From the NCBI GenBank assembly GCA_013001905.1, contig JABDLC010000013.1, forward strand, positions 1 to 34,152: a stretch of DNA of 34,152 bases, read 5' to 3'. The translations under genes and the position numbers were made by a program. The notes under the pieces are model-generated. The model saw only the letters and a list, made by a program, of their open reading frames with translations. It had not been told where the DNA came from and made no database searches. Source of the DNA: Gammaproteobacteria bacterium (GTDB lineage Bacteria > Pseudomonadota > Gammaproteobacteria > Steroidobacterales > GCA-2729495). Position 1 is the stretch's first letter. The number at the start of each line of letters is the position of its first letter. Below, piece by piece: positions 17,915-26,507 of the stretch.

Positions 17915-19945
17915 ATGTCGCAAGCCGCCCGCAAACTCCTTGTCACCAGTGCACTCCCGTACGCCAACGGCCCGATTCATATCGGTCATCTGGTCGAGTA
18001 CCTGCAAACCGATATCTGGGTGCGTTTTCAAAAGCTTATCGGCAACAACTGCACTTATATATGTGCCAGCGACGCGCACGGCACGCCGATCATGCTGCGC
18101 GCGCGCCAGGAAGACATCAGCCCTGAAATACTGGTTGAGAACTTCAGACTGGAGCATCAGCAGGATTTCGCGGCATTCCACATCGCTTTCGACAACTACC
18201 ATTCGACGCACTCGGAAGAAAATCGCGAGCTGGTAGAGCAGATCTACACAGAGCTGGATGCCAAGGGCCTGATCGAACGGCGCACCATCGAGCAGGCCTA
18301 CGACGAATCAGCGGGCATGTTTTTACCTGACCGCTTTTTGAAAGGAACCTGCCCGCGCTGTCAGGCGGAAGATCAGTACGGTGACAATTGTGAAGTGTGC
18401 GGCGCGACCTACGCTACCAGTGAACTGATTGCGCCACGGTCGATTCTTTCCGATACCGCACCGGTCATGCGTGAGTCTGAGCACTTGTTCTTCCGGCTGG
18501 CCGAGTTTGAATCCATGCTGCAGGAATGGACTCGTGGTGAGGCGGTCGATGATGCCGTGGGTAAGAAACTGCAGGAATGGTTTGATACCGGTCTGCAGGA
18601 CTGGGATATCTCTCGTGATGCGCCGTATTTCGGTTTTCGCATTCCCGGCACCGATGACAAATATTTCTATGTCTGGCTCGATGCGCCGGTGGGCTATCTG
18701 GCAAGCTTCCTGCACCTGTGTGCACGGCGCCCTGACCTCGATTTTGATGAATATTTCGCGAAAGACTCCACGACGGAGCTCTATCACTTCATCGGCAAAG
18801 ATATCGTCTATTTTCACACGCTCTTCTGGCCCGCAGTGCTCGAGGGCGCAAACCTGCGCAAACCAACAGGTGTATTTGCCCACGGCTTCCTGACCGTCAA
18901 CGGGCAAAAGATGTCGAAATCCCGCGGCACCTTTATCGCAGCGCGCACCTATCTGCAGCATCTCGACCCGGAGTACCTGCGCTACTACTACGCCGTCAAG
19001 CTGAGCGCGGGCATTGAGGACATCGACCTCAACCTCGAAGATTTCGTACAGCGCGTCAACTCCGACCTGGTGGGTAAGCTGGTCAACATCGCGAGCCGCT
19101 GCGCCGGGTTCATCGCGCGCGGAGCCGACGGGCGGCTGGCCGCGACGCTCGAGCGACCAGAGCTCTACAACACCTTTGTTGACGCCGGCGACAGCATTGC
19201 CGGGCACTACGCGGCGCGTGACTACTCCCGCGCCGTGCGTGAAATCATGCGCCTGGCTGATATGGCCAATCAGTACATTGATGAACGCAAGCCGTGGGTG
19301 CTCAACAAAGAAGGCAAGACAGACGAAGTGCAGCAGGTCTGCACGCAGGGGCTGAACCTGTTTCGCGTGCTGATGACATATCTGACACCCGTGCTGCCGG
19401 CGATGGCGGACAAAGCCGCCGCATTTCTGCAGTGCGGTTTCGAGCACTGGGATGACCGCAATACGCCGTTGCTCGACACGACCATCGGTCAGTTCACGCC
19501 GCTACTGACACGGGTTGACCCCGACAAGGTGGCACACATGGTGGCTGACTCAAAAGCAGAACCTGCCACCTCCGGTGACAACTCATCCGAAACCACTCCA
19601 TCCGACGACAAGACGACGGATAACAATATGATCAGTATTGATGACTTTCTGAAAGTCGACCTGCGGGTCGCGAAAATCCTGCACGCCGAAGCAGTGGAGG
19701 ATGCGGATAAACTGTTGCGGATTACCGTCGATGACGGCGATGGCGAGCGGCAGGTGCTGGCCGGCATCCGCAAAGCCTATGACCCCGCTACCCTGAAGGG
19801 ACGGCATGTTGTCATTGTGGCGAATCTGAAACCGCGCAAGATGCGTTTTGGCACGTCAGAAGGCATGATACTGGCAGCAGGCGAAGACGATATTTTCCTG
19901 CTGGGCCCCGACGACGGCGCACGTGCCGGCATGCGGGTGCGCTAA
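17915..19945 (+). CDS. metG: Methionine--tRNA ligase
   Basis: A 676-residue class I synthetase charging initiator and elongator tRNA-Met. The signature HIGH is at residues 22-25 and KMSKS starts at Lys332. Two CxxC knuckles, Cys146/Cys149 and Cys159/Cys162, form the zinc site of the MetG1 type. After an acidic Ser/Thr-rich linker (about 545-570) comes a C-terminal tRNA-binding dimerisation domain starting [18 protein letters not shown]. Length matches E. coli MetG (677). The ATG lies 31 bases after the second PilT gene and rnfA follows 25 bases after the stop, so metG may be transcribed with both. Confidence 0.97.
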   Translation: MSQAARKLLVTSALPYANGPIHIGHLVEYLQTDIWVRFQKLIGNNCTYICASDAHGTPIMLRARQEDISPEILVENFRLEHQQDFAAFHIAFDNYHSTHSEENRELVEQIYTELDAKGLIERRTIEQAYDESAGMFLPDRFLKGTCPRCQAEDQYGDNCEVCGATYATSELIAPRSILSDTAPVMRESEHLFFRLAEFESMLQEWTRGEAVDDAVGKKLQEWFDTGLQDWDISRDAPYFGFRIPGTDDKYFYVWLDAPVGYLASFLHLCARRPDLDFDEYFAKDSTTELYHFIGKDIVYFHTLFWPAVLEGANLRKPTGVFAHGFLTVNGQKMSKSRGTFIAARTYLQHLDPEYLRYYYAVKLSAGIEDIDLNLEDFVQRVNSDLVGKLVNIASRCAGFIARGADGRLAATLERPELYNTFVDAGDSIAGHYAARDYSRAVREIMRLADMANQYIDERKPWVLNKEGKTDEVQQVCTQGLNLFRVLMTYLTPVLPAMADKAAAFLQCGFEHWDDRNTPLLDTTIGQFTPLLTRVDPDKVAHMVADSKAEPATSGDNSSETTPSDDKTTDNNMISIDDFLKVDLRVAKILHAEAVEDADKLLRITVDDGDGERQVLAGIRKAYDPATLKGRHVVIVANLKPRKMRFGTSEGMILAAGEDDIFLLGPDDGARAGMRVR

Positions 19946-19970
19946 CGCCACACAGGATTGCACCGCCGCC

Positions 19971-20552
19971 ATGACAGATCTGATCCTGATCATACTGGCC
20001 ACGGTACTCGTCAATAACTTTGTCCTGACCAAGTTCCTGGGGCTGTGCCCGTTTCTGGGCGCCGGTTCGCGTTTCGAGACGGCCACCGGTATGGCGCTGG
20101 CGACGACCTTTGTCCTCACGCTGGCATCAGGGCTCAGTTATCTCGTTAATACATGGCTACTCGTGCCCACCGGCACAGGTTATCTGCGGCTCCTCGCATT
20201 TATCGTGATCATTGCCGGCACCGTGCAATTTACCGAATTGATGATTCGCCGGGCGAGCCCTCTCCTGCATCAGGTGCTGGGAATTTTTCTGCCCCTTATT
20301 ACGACTAACTGCGCGGTGCTGGGCATCGCGCTGTTGAACGTGCAACAAAGTACCAGCCTGCCCGAGGCACTGGCTTACGGCCTCGGCGGCGGGCTGGGCT
20401 TCAGCCTGGTCATCGCGCTGTTTGCAGGCTTACGCGAGCGCACCGCGGCGGCCGATGTGCCTGTCGCATTTCGCGGCACAGCCGTGTCGCTGGTGACCGC
20501 CGCTTTTATGGCGCTGGCCTTTATGGGCTTTGCCGGACTGATCAGGGGCTGA
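19971..20552 (+). CDS. rnfA: Electron transport complex subunit RnfA/RsxA
   Basis: A 193-residue inner-membrane subunit of the Rnf complex, which moves electrons between NADH and ferredoxin-like carriers coupled to ion transport, or keeps SoxR reduced (Rsx) in enterics. Six hydrophobic helices are visible. [19 protein letters not shown] near the N-terminus and [13 protein letters not shown] in the middle are the RnfA signatures, each holding a cysteine thought to bind an intramembrane Fe-S centre. RnfA and RnfE are paralogues with opposite orientation. ATG 19971 gives the normal N-terminus. It is the first gene of the rnf run. Confidence 0.96.
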   Translation: MTDLILIILATVLVNNFVLTKFLGLCPFLGAGSRFETATGMALATTFVLTLASGLSYLVNTWLLVPTGTGYLRLLAFIVIIAGTVQFTELMIRRASPLLHQVLGIFLPLITTNCAVLGIALLNVQQSTSLPEALAYGLGGGLGFSLVIALFAGLRERTAAADVPVAFRGTAVSLVTAAFMALAFMGFAGLIRG

Positions 20553-20562
20553 TGCAGTTGCT

Positions 20563-21075
20563 ATGACCATCGCGATCATCATCATGAGCAGCATTGCCGC
20601 CTGCATCGGCGCCGCCCTGTGGCTCGCGCGTCGCGGGGTTACCCAGAGCCCGGACTCGCCGGTCGAGAAGATCGACGCATTGCTGCCGCAAACTCAGTGC
20701 GGGCAATGCGGCTACGCGGGTTGCCGTCCCTATGCGGAAGCTATTGCAAATGGCACTGCTGACATCGATCAGTGCGCACCCGGCGGTGATTCAACCGCGA
20801 CCGCGTTGGCGAACCTACTGGGTCGCCCGGTAACTTCGATAAATCCGGCTTTCGGCAATTACGAACCGGCGTCCGTTGCGGTTATCGACGAAGATGCATG
20901 CATCGGCTGCGCGCTGTGCATCGCTGCGTGCCCCGTGGATGCAATTGTAGGCGCACATCGCTATACCCACACTGTGATTCGTTCTGAATGCACGGGCTGC
21001 AAACTGTGTCTGCCGCCCTGCCCGGTCGACTGCATTCGCATCGAACCGTTACGCATGCCGCGCAAGGCTGCCTGA
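20563..21075 (+). CDS. rnfB: Electron transport complex subunit RnfB/RsxB
   Basis: A 170-residue Fe-S protein with an N-terminal membrane anchor (residues ~3-23). The Fe-S cap domain has Cys46, Cys49, Cys54 and Cys71 for one [4Fe-4S] cluster. Two ferredoxin-type clusters follow, CIGCALCIAACP (113-123) and CTGCKLCLPPCP (143-153). This is the short gammaproteobacterial form; clostridial RnfB is much longer with extra clusters. It starts ten bases after rnfA and ends four bases before rnfC. All expected cluster ligands are present. Confidence 0.96.
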   Translation: MTIAIIIMSSIAACIGAALWLARRGVTQSPDSPVEKIDALLPQTQCGQCGYAGCRPYAEAIANGTADIDQCAPGGDSTATALANLLGRPVTSINPAFGNYEPASVAVIDEDACIGCALCIAACPVDAIVGAHRYTHTVIRSECTGCKLCLPPCPVDCIRIEPLRMPRKAA

Positions 21076-21079
21076 CGCC

Positions 21080-22588
21080 ATGCGGGTCGACATTAGTCAC
21101 GCAGTAACACCCGAATGGGGGGTGCCGTTTGCGGCGCAAGAGCGGGTACTCGACCTGCCGGTGCACGCGGCACCGCTGCCGGCCGTAGCTATAGTCCCGC
21201 TGTTGCAGCATTCCGGCGCAGCAGCAGAACCCATCGTTGCGGTCGGCGATGTCGTCCATACGGGACAGCCGATCGGCACCGTCCCGGACAACGCACTCGG
21301 CGCACGTGTCCACGCACCGCTTTCAGGTCGCATCGTTGCGATTGAGAAAGGCCCGGTGCCCGGGCGCCGTGATGCGCTGTGTGTGCATATAGAGAACGAT
21401 GGCAACGATACGCGCTGGCAGGGTTACACCTCGCAACCGCGGCCACTCAGCCTGTCGACATCAGCATTGCGGCATGCGGTGATTGAAGCCGGAATCGTGG
21501 GGCTCGGAGGCGCAACCTTCCCGGCCGGCGTCAAACTGAATCGCGGCAGCGGGGTCAACACGCTGATACTCAACGCGGCGGAATGTGAACCCGTCATCAA
21601 CTGCGACGATGCGCTCATGCGTCAGGACAGCGACATGATGCTGCTGGGTGCACAGATCATGCTGCGCATACTTGAAGCTGATGAATGCATCGTCGCTCTG
21701 AAACAGGGCATGTCGCGGACGCTCGAAATCGTCACCGCAGCGATCGACAGACTGGATGACGACCGGTTTCGCATCGTGCTGGTGCCGTCTGTGTACCCGG
21801 TTGGTGGCGAAGCTCAGCTTATCCAGATGCTGACCGGTGACGAGATCCCGTCGGGCGGCCTGCCGTGGGACAGCGGCGCTATCTGCCAGAATGTCGGGAC
21901 TGCGGCCGCAATCGCGCATTTCCTGACACTGGGCGAACCGCTGATCAGTCGACTTGTTACGGTCTGCGGCGGTGGCATCAGCAAGCCCGGCAACTATGTC
22001 ACACGCATCGGCACCCCTATCCGTGACCTGCTGACCGTGGCGGGCGGACAGCCGACGGGAGCAGCAACCGTGATCATGGGCGGCCCGATGATGGGCATCG
22101 CGCTCGACAGCATCGACATGCCTGTGACCAAAGCCACCAATTGTCTATACGTGCCGACTGATGATGAATTGACAGCACAGCCGGAACCTGTCGCCTGCAT
22201 CCGCTGTGGTGACTGCGCGACGGTGTGCCCTGCCGCGCTGACACCGCAGATTCTTTTGCAGACCCTGCGCACCAATGACTACGACAGCCTGCAGCGCCTG
22301 GGGCTGCCTGACTGTATTGAGTGCGGTTGCTGCGATTACGTATGCCCCAGTCATATACCGCTGACTCGCGAATTCATTCGGGGCAAGCAGCAACTCTGGC
22401 AAATTGGCTTCGAAAAACGCCGGGCTGAACAGGCGGCGAAACGTGTTAACGCCCGCGAACAACGTCTTGCGACGGCTGAGCGCAACGACGCCGATGCGGA
22501 ATTGCATGACGTCAGCGACGGTGACGCAGCGAAAGCCAGACTGGATGAATTGCTGCGTCGGGTCGATGATGAGAACAACGCGCCATGA
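21080..22588 (+). CDS. rnfC: Electron transport complex subunit RnfC/RsxC
   Basis: A 502-residue peripheral subunit that carries the NADH and FMN site of Rnf. The glycine-rich GLGGATFPAGVKL is the NADH/FMN-binding motif shared with NuoF, and LNAAECEPVINCDD follows as usual. Two [4Fe-4S] motifs lie at CIRCGDCATVCPA and CIECGCCDYVCPS, then SHIPLTREFIRGKQQL. The C-terminus is a charged helix rich in Arg, Glu and Ala of about 70 residues, much shorter than the long Ala-rich tail of E. coli RsxC. Its stop overlaps the rnfD start (ATGA). Confidence 0.96.
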   Translation: MRVDISHAVTPEWGVPFAAQERVLDLPVHAAPLPAVAIVPLLQHSGAAAEPIVAVGDVVHTGQPIGTVPDNALGARVHAPLSGRIVAIEKGPVPGRRDALCVHIENDGNDTRWQGYTSQPRPLSLSTSALRHAVIEAGIVGLGGATFPAGVKLNRGSGVNTLILNAAECEPVINCDDALMRQDSDMMLLGAQIMLRILEADECIVALKQGMSRTLEIVTAAIDRLDDDRFRIVLVPSVYPVGGEAQLIQMLTGDEIPSGGLPWDSGAICQNVGTAAAIAHFLTLGEPLISRLVTVCGGGISKPGNYVTRIGTPIRDLLTVAGGQPTGAATVIMGGPMMGIALDSIDMPVTKATNCLYVPTDDELTAQPEPVACIRCGDCATVCPAALTPQILLQTLRTNDYDSLQRLGLPDCIECGCCDYVCPSHIPLTREFIRGKQQLWQIGFEKRRAEQAAKRVNAREQRLATAERNDADAELHDVSDGDAAKARLDELLRRVDDENNAP

Positions 22589-23568
22589 AGACGCCTTCGG
22601 CACCGCATTGGCTGGGCCGCAACAGCGTGCCGCTCATGATGCAGCGTGTACTGCTGGCACTGCTTCCTTTTTACGTGACGTCTACGTTTTTCTTTGGCCT
22701 CGGCGTGCTCAGCAATGCGTTGCTGCTGATTGTTTTTTGCTGCCTGGCTGAAGCGCTTGCGCTGGCAGCACGGGGTCGCGACATTCGCGGCGGCCTGCAG
22801 GATTACAGTGCTGTCGTAGCCGCGCTGCTGATCGCCCCCTGCCTGCCGCCGGGCACAACCTGGTGGGTGCTCGCGGTGGCGGCGGTGTTCGCCATACTGC
22901 TGGCGAAACATGTGTATGGCGGCCTCGGCCACAACGTGTTCAATCCCGCCATGGCGGGATACGTCGCTGTACTGATTGCGTTCCCGCAACACGTCGCCGA
23001 ATGGCCTGCAATGGCGGCAAGCGCCGATGGAATCAGCGATGCAATAGTCGATGCAAGCACCGGCGCCACGCCGCTCGATACTGTGAAAATGCAGTTGGGC
23101 CAGATGCGCACCATGACGGAAATTACCGCGACTGAGCAGTTCGGCCTGCTCGCAGGTTACGGATGGGAATGGATGAACCTGACAGCACTGGCGGGCGGAC
23201 TGTGGCTGCTCAGAAAAGGCGTGATGAGCTGGCACGCGCCGGGCGCCATGTTACTGACGATGGGCTTGCTGTATTTCGGCTTTTACGCATTCTCGCCTGC
23301 GACCCAACCGTCACCGGTGCTCGGCCTGCTTAGCGGCGGGACGATGCTCGCAGCATTTTTTATCGTCACCGATCCGGTGTCCGGTGCCGCGACGCCGCTT
23401 GGCCGCATCATTTTCGGCGCCGGCACTGGCGCACTGTGTTTTGCAATGCGCGCCTGGGGTGCGTATCCGGACGGCATCGCCTTTGCAGTCCTGTTTATGA
23501 ATATGTGCGCGCCGCTGCTCGATCGCTACACCCTGCCGCGGATCTACGGCCATCGGAAACGGCCATAA
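22585..23568 (+). CDS. rnfD: Electron transport complex subunit RnfD/RsxD
   Basis: A 327-residue membrane subunit with about nine or ten hydrophobic helices. STGAT at residues 158-162 lies in the position where RnfD and NqrB carry FMN bound through a phosphoester to threonine (expected Thr162). GHNVFNPAMAGYVAVLIAFP and FFIVTDPVSGAATPLGRIIF are strongly conserved RnfD segments. The flavin transferase ApbE needed to load FMN is not encoded in this window. The gene overlaps rnfC by four bases and is followed by rnfG after 22 bases. Confidence 0.95.
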   Translation: MKTPSAPHWLGRNSVPLMMQRVLLALLPFYVTSTFFFGLGVLSNALLLIVFCCLAEALALAARGRDIRGGLQDYSAVVAALLIAPCLPPGTTWWVLAVAAVFAILLAKHVYGGLGHNVFNPAMAGYVAVLIAFPQHVAEWPAMAASADGISDAIVDASTGATPLDTVKMQLGQMRTMTEITATEQFGLLAGYGWEWMNLTALAGGLWLLRKGVMSWHAPGAMLLTMGLLYFGFYAFSPATQPSPVLGLLSGGTMLAAFFIVTDPVSGAATPLGRIIFGAGTGALCFAMRAWGAYPDGIAFAVLFMNMCAPLLDRYTLPRIYGHRKRP

Positions 23569-23590
23569 GAAACGGACATGAACCAAGATC

Positions 23591-24241
23591 ATGAATGACA
23601 GCCCTGCTGACAAAAGCCCCGGACTCATCGCCGGCATCGTCATACTCGTGGTGCTTGCAGCCGTCGTCACTGCAGTTCTGGCACTGACCAGCGACGCGAC
23701 CGCGGTGCGTCGTGAGCAAAATCAGGCCGTGTATGCAGCGCGATTGCTGCGCGATGTGATTCCTGACGCCGACTACGCGCCGCAACCGGGCGCAATTGTG
23801 TTGCCGATAACGGGTGCGGAAACGCTCGGCACCACGGAGGCACTGCCCGCCTACCCGCTGTACCGGGACGGCAACGCTGTCGGCGTCGTGCTGACCGTCA
23901 TAGCGCCGGACGGCTACGTCGCCCCGCTGACCCTGCTGGTGGGTATCGACCGGGAGGGTAAACTCACCGGCGTGCGGGTCACAGAGCATCGCGAAACGCC
24001 CGGCCTCGGTGATCAGGTTGAGCGCAACAAGTCGGACTGGATCACGACCTTCGACGGCCGCTCACTCGCAGAAACGCCGCGAACGGCGTGGGCGCTCCGC
24101 CTCGACGGCGGTGAATTTGATCACATCAGTGGCGCGACCATTACCAGCCGAGCGGTTGTCAACGCGGTGGGCAATGCACTAAAGCACTACGACAGCAGTC
24201 GCGACCAGTTGCTCACGCCACCGGCAACCACCGACGACTAA
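23591..24241 (+). CDS. rnfG: Electron transport complex subunit RnfG/RsxG
   Basis: A 216-residue subunit anchored by one N-terminal helix (about residues 11-33), with the rest periplasmic. SGATITSRAVVNAV at residues 180-193 is the FMN-attachment motif, with Thr183 the expected flavinylated residue. HRETPGLGDQVE is the other conserved RnfG block. In relatives rnfE follows at once; here the next gene is on the opposite strand and rnfE lies about 9 kb away. A six-codon ATG-to-TGA frame (23578-23598) overlaps the rnfG start and could couple translation. Confidence 0.95.
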   Translation: MNDSPADKSPGLIAGIVILVVLAAVVTAVLALTSDATAVRREQNQAVYAARLLRDVIPDADYAPQPGAIVLPITGAETLGTTEALPAYPLYRDGNAVGVVLTVIAPDGYVAPLTLLVGIDREGKLTGVRVTEHRETPGLGDQVERNKSDWITTFDGRSLAETPRTAWALRLDGGEFDHISGATITSRAVVNAVGNALKHYDSSRDQLLTPPATTDD

Positions 24242-24262
24242 ACCACCGTCCGTTTTTATTCG

Positions 24263-24775
24263 TCAGCGCGTATAAAACTCGTGACTGTAGCGAGCAAGCA
24301 AGGTGCGATCACTGCCGGCCGGCCGGATATCGAAATCGAAATTAATCGTTTCGCGGTTTTCAACATTGACCGTGCCGATGTAATAGATGCTCACATCGTC
24401 ACGTATCTCCTGCAGCTTGAGGGTTTTCAGCTGACCCGTAAGATTGGCGGTGGTGAGTTTCACATCAGCCGTCACGGGCGTGTCGATGCCGGGCTCATCT
24501 GACTTTTTAAGCACTACAAGATTAATCAGCCCCAGATCCTCGCTGCGGGTGATGCCGTAGCTTTGTGCAATATCTGGTGTCAGGCCATCACTGGTCATCG
24601 CGTTGACATGGATAACGTAATCACCGAATTGCGCGTAGCTTTGGCCGGCGTTTAGCCGCTTGCGGCCGTCTTCTGCCTGCGAGGTCGGCACATCGGGCGG
24701 ACTGCAGGCACTCAGCGCCAGCGCACCGGACCCGAGCAACAGCGCGGTGAGCAGTGTTGATTTACGACAATTCAT
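24263..24775 (-). CDS. DUF4426 family lipoprotein
   Basis: A 170-residue exported protein. The N-terminus has a basic start (NCRKS), a hydrophobic stretch, and the lipobox LSAC, so it should be an outer- or inner-membrane lipoprotein; the residues after Cys are Ser-Pro-Pro, not Asp, which favours the outer membrane. The body, with FGDYVIHVNAMTSDGLTPDI and IARSY-like YGITRS, fits the DUF4426 family of unknown function. ATG 24775 was preferred to 24790 because a G-rich stretch sits eight bases upstream. It is co-directional with the SRPBCC-CBS gene, whose stop lies about 20 bases away, and converges on rnfG. Confidence 0.75.
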   Translation of the reverse strand: MNCRKSTLLTALLLGSGALALSACSPPDVPTSQAEDGRKRLNAGQSYAQFGDYVIHVNAMTSDGLTPDIAQSYGITRSEDLGLINLVVLKKSDEPGIDTPVTADVKLTTANLTGQLKTLKLQEIRDDVSIYYIGTVNVENRETINFDFDIRPAGSDRTLLARYSHEFYTR

Positions 24776-24795
24776 TGCAATAACCCCCATTACGG

Positions 24796-25731
24796 TTACG
24801 ACTCTGCGTAGGCCGCAGGGCCGACTTCTTTATACAGCTCGTGCCAGCGACGCGCTTCAATGTAATCAAGCAACGTTTCTGACTCGCCTTCCAATTCTGA
24901 AATACGCGCTTTAATGACGTCACCGATGCTGATCAGCCCGAGCACCTGATCATCTTCAACCACCGGAAGATGCCGGATGCGCCGGTCACTCATACACGCC
25001 ATCACGCTCATCATATTGTCATCCGGGCCCGCCGTAATGACATTGGTCGTCATAATGGCGCTCGCCGGCGAGTTTAAGACATCAACAGATTCTTCGGCCA
25101 GACCTCTGACAACATCGCGCTCGGACAACACGCCGGCAATGTTGCCATGATCATCGAGTACAAGCACGCTGCCAATGCGATGCTCACGCAAGATTTGCAC
25201 GACCTCACTCACAGAGGTTGACGGCGCAACGGCATGCACATGACCACCCTTTTCTTCGATGATACTGCGCGCCGTTACCCGGTACGCCCATTCGCGTGCG
25301 TGAATGATGCGTACCCAGTTGTCGAGCAATTCCATCGCATAGGTCTGCAAGCGGGAACGCCCGCTGAAGCGGTCGAACATGCGGCCCAACACGCCAAACT
25401 TCGGCCGGTAATCGAAATACAGCCTGATCAGCACCGTGCCGGCGTCTTCCGCGACGCTGCAGGTGTAGCGCAGCTGCGCCGCCGGCACCGGAAAATCGCC
25501 CGTGACAGCCATGCTGTAGAGACGCCCTTCTTCCAGACCGACCCGTTCCTCTTCCCAGTGATTCCCGTCACGCCCGGTAAGACGACGCCGCAATGAGCCG
25601 TCAGCCGTCTCCAGCATCTCCATCCGGCGCGCGGCCGGCGGCAAACCAGGGTCGCCCTCAAGGTCCGAAACAATGCTCCAGACCATGCTGATATGCGCCT
25701 TCACGCGACGCCTCACTTCGACCACAGCCAT
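24796..25731 (-). CDS. SRPBCC (START-like) domain fused to a CBS-domain pair
   Basis: A 311-residue soluble protein with two modules. Residues ~1-145 resemble an SRPBCC/polyketide-cyclase-like ligand-binding fold: VRRRVKAHISMVWSIVSDLE at the start and a run of beta strands ending in a long helix with YAMELLDNWVRIIHARE. Residues ~165-290 are a tandem CBS pair, each repeat carrying the usual VxxV…RIGSVLVLDD…GVLSERDV and RRIRHLPVVEDD…GLISIGDV pattern that binds adenine nucleotides. The start at 25731 follows GGAG by about seven bases. The combination suggests a sensor coupling a hydrophobic ligand to energy charge, but this is inference and the function is unknown. It is divergent to the DUF2244-cox operon. 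Confidence 0.82.
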   Translation of the reverse strand: MAVVEVRRRVKAHISMVWSIVSDLEGDPGLPPAARRMEMLETADGSLRRRLTGRDGNHWEEERVGLEEGRLYSMAVTGDFPVPAAQLRYTCSVAEDAGTVLIRLYFDYRPKFGVLGRMFDRFSGRSRLQTYAMELLDNWVRIIHAREWAYRVTARSIIEEKGGHVHAVAPSTSVSEVVQILREHRIGSVLVLDDHGNIAGVLSERDVVRGLAEESVDVLNSPASAIMTTNVITAGPDDNMMSVMACMSDRRIRHLPVVEDDQVLGLISIGDVIKARISELEGESETLLDYIEARRWHELYKEVGPAAYAES

Positions 25732-25895
25732 GCGTGTCTCCGGGTGATTTCCCCCCATCCTACTACCCATCGGGCCGGCTACCGAAGCGCTTTCGCAACA
25801 GGCCGTCGACGACCGCCATTCGAGCAGCGGCCATGCTAGGTTATTGGTATGTTTTATATACTGTTTTTAGCCGTTTTCCGGTTGTGCTGCGCTGC

Positions 25896-25924
25896 TTGCT
25901 ACGCCCATAGCCATACAGTAGTAT
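25896..25924 (+). promoter_or_regulatory. Possible sigma70 promoter of the DUF2244-cox operon
   Basis: TTGCTA (25896-25901) and TAGTAT (25919-25924) are 17 bases apart, each matching four of six consensus positions, and lie 65 bases before the DUF2244 ATG. The surrounding 258-base divergent gap also holds a direct repeat, TCGCAACAGG, at 25793-25802 and 25945-25954. I found no FNR/ANR or FixK-type palindrome here. Confidence 0.3.
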
Positions 25925-25989
25925 CGCGACCGGCAAACGAGGTCTCGCAACAGGTCCGGTGGGGCCTGTAATCACCCGGTTGCAGCAGC

Positions 25990-26481
25990 ATGAATCAATC
26001 GTTCCAAAGCCGCATCGAGGTTCGTCCGAACTGCTCGCTGACGACTCGCGGAACACAGATATTTTTGCTGACTGCCGGGGTCGCGTGCCTCACGCCCGGC
26101 ATCGTGCTGCTGGCCCTGGGATTCTGGCCCGTACTGCCCTTTGCCGGTATGGAATTTTTGGCGCTTGTGTCAGCAACCTGGTGGAGCTTACGCAAGGGAC
26201 GATACCGCGAAGTCATCGAGTTACGGGACGACCGCATCACCATCGAAAAATTCAGCCATTCCGGACACAGTCGGACCGTGGCTCCTGTGCACTGGTGCAC
26301 TGTTCGTCTTGTGACGGGCAAACACCGCTGGAGCCCCCGCAAACTGGTGTTGCGGGCTGGAATGGAGGAATGCGAGGTGGCATCATGTCTCACCGATCCT
26401 GAGCGGGTTCAGTTGTGGCAGCGATTGCACAATCTGATCGGCCCTGTTAACCAGACACCGCGGCCGCGGATGCCGAATTAA
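25990..26481 (+). CDS. DUF2244 integral membrane protein, first gene of the cox operon
   Basis: A 163-residue protein with two adjacent hydrophobic helices (about residues 22-45 and 48-66) followed by a soluble beta-rich domain (YREVIELRDDRITIEKF, HWCTVRLVTG, RKLVLRAGMEE). It fits DUF2244, a family of unknown function found next to cytochrome c oxidase genes in many proteobacteria. The start is 26 bases upstream of coxB's operon neighbour gap, and the gene is co-directional with coxB. Involvement in oxidase assembly is an inference from conserved neighbourhood only. Confidence 0.75.
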   Translation: MNQSFQSRIEVRPNCSLTTRGTQIFLLTAGVACLTPGIVLLALGFWPVLPFAGMEFLALVSATWWSLRKGRYREVIELRDDRITIEKFSHSGHSRTVAPVHWCTVRLVTGKHRWSPRKLVLRAGMEECEVASCLTDPERVQLWQRLHNLIGPVNQTPRPRMPN

Positions 26482-26507
26482 TTCCATGAAATTCAGGAAT
26501 TTAGATT

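Noticed and set aside
18323-19447. Long open frame (374 codons) antisense to metG
   Set aside because: metG is complete with all synthetase motifs on the plus strand; the antisense frame is His/Arg/Val-rich with no recognisable family motif, and results from the codon bias of a GC-rich gene.
22351-23235. 294-codon minus-strand frame across rnfC and rnfD
   Set aside because: It crosses two well-supported genes and has a Gln/Arg/His-rich composition typical of reverse-strand shadows.
25733-25989. FNR/ANR or FixK-type site upstream of the cox operon
   Set aside because: I looked for TTGAT-N4-ATCAA in this gap and before the c4 cytochrome and rnfE and found no acceptable match.
26480-26501. Inverted repeat AATTCC…GGAATT just before coxB as a terminator or operator
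   Set aside because: The stem is A/T-rich, has a bulge and almost no loop, and no T run follows; it is too weak to call, so it is mentioned only under coxB.
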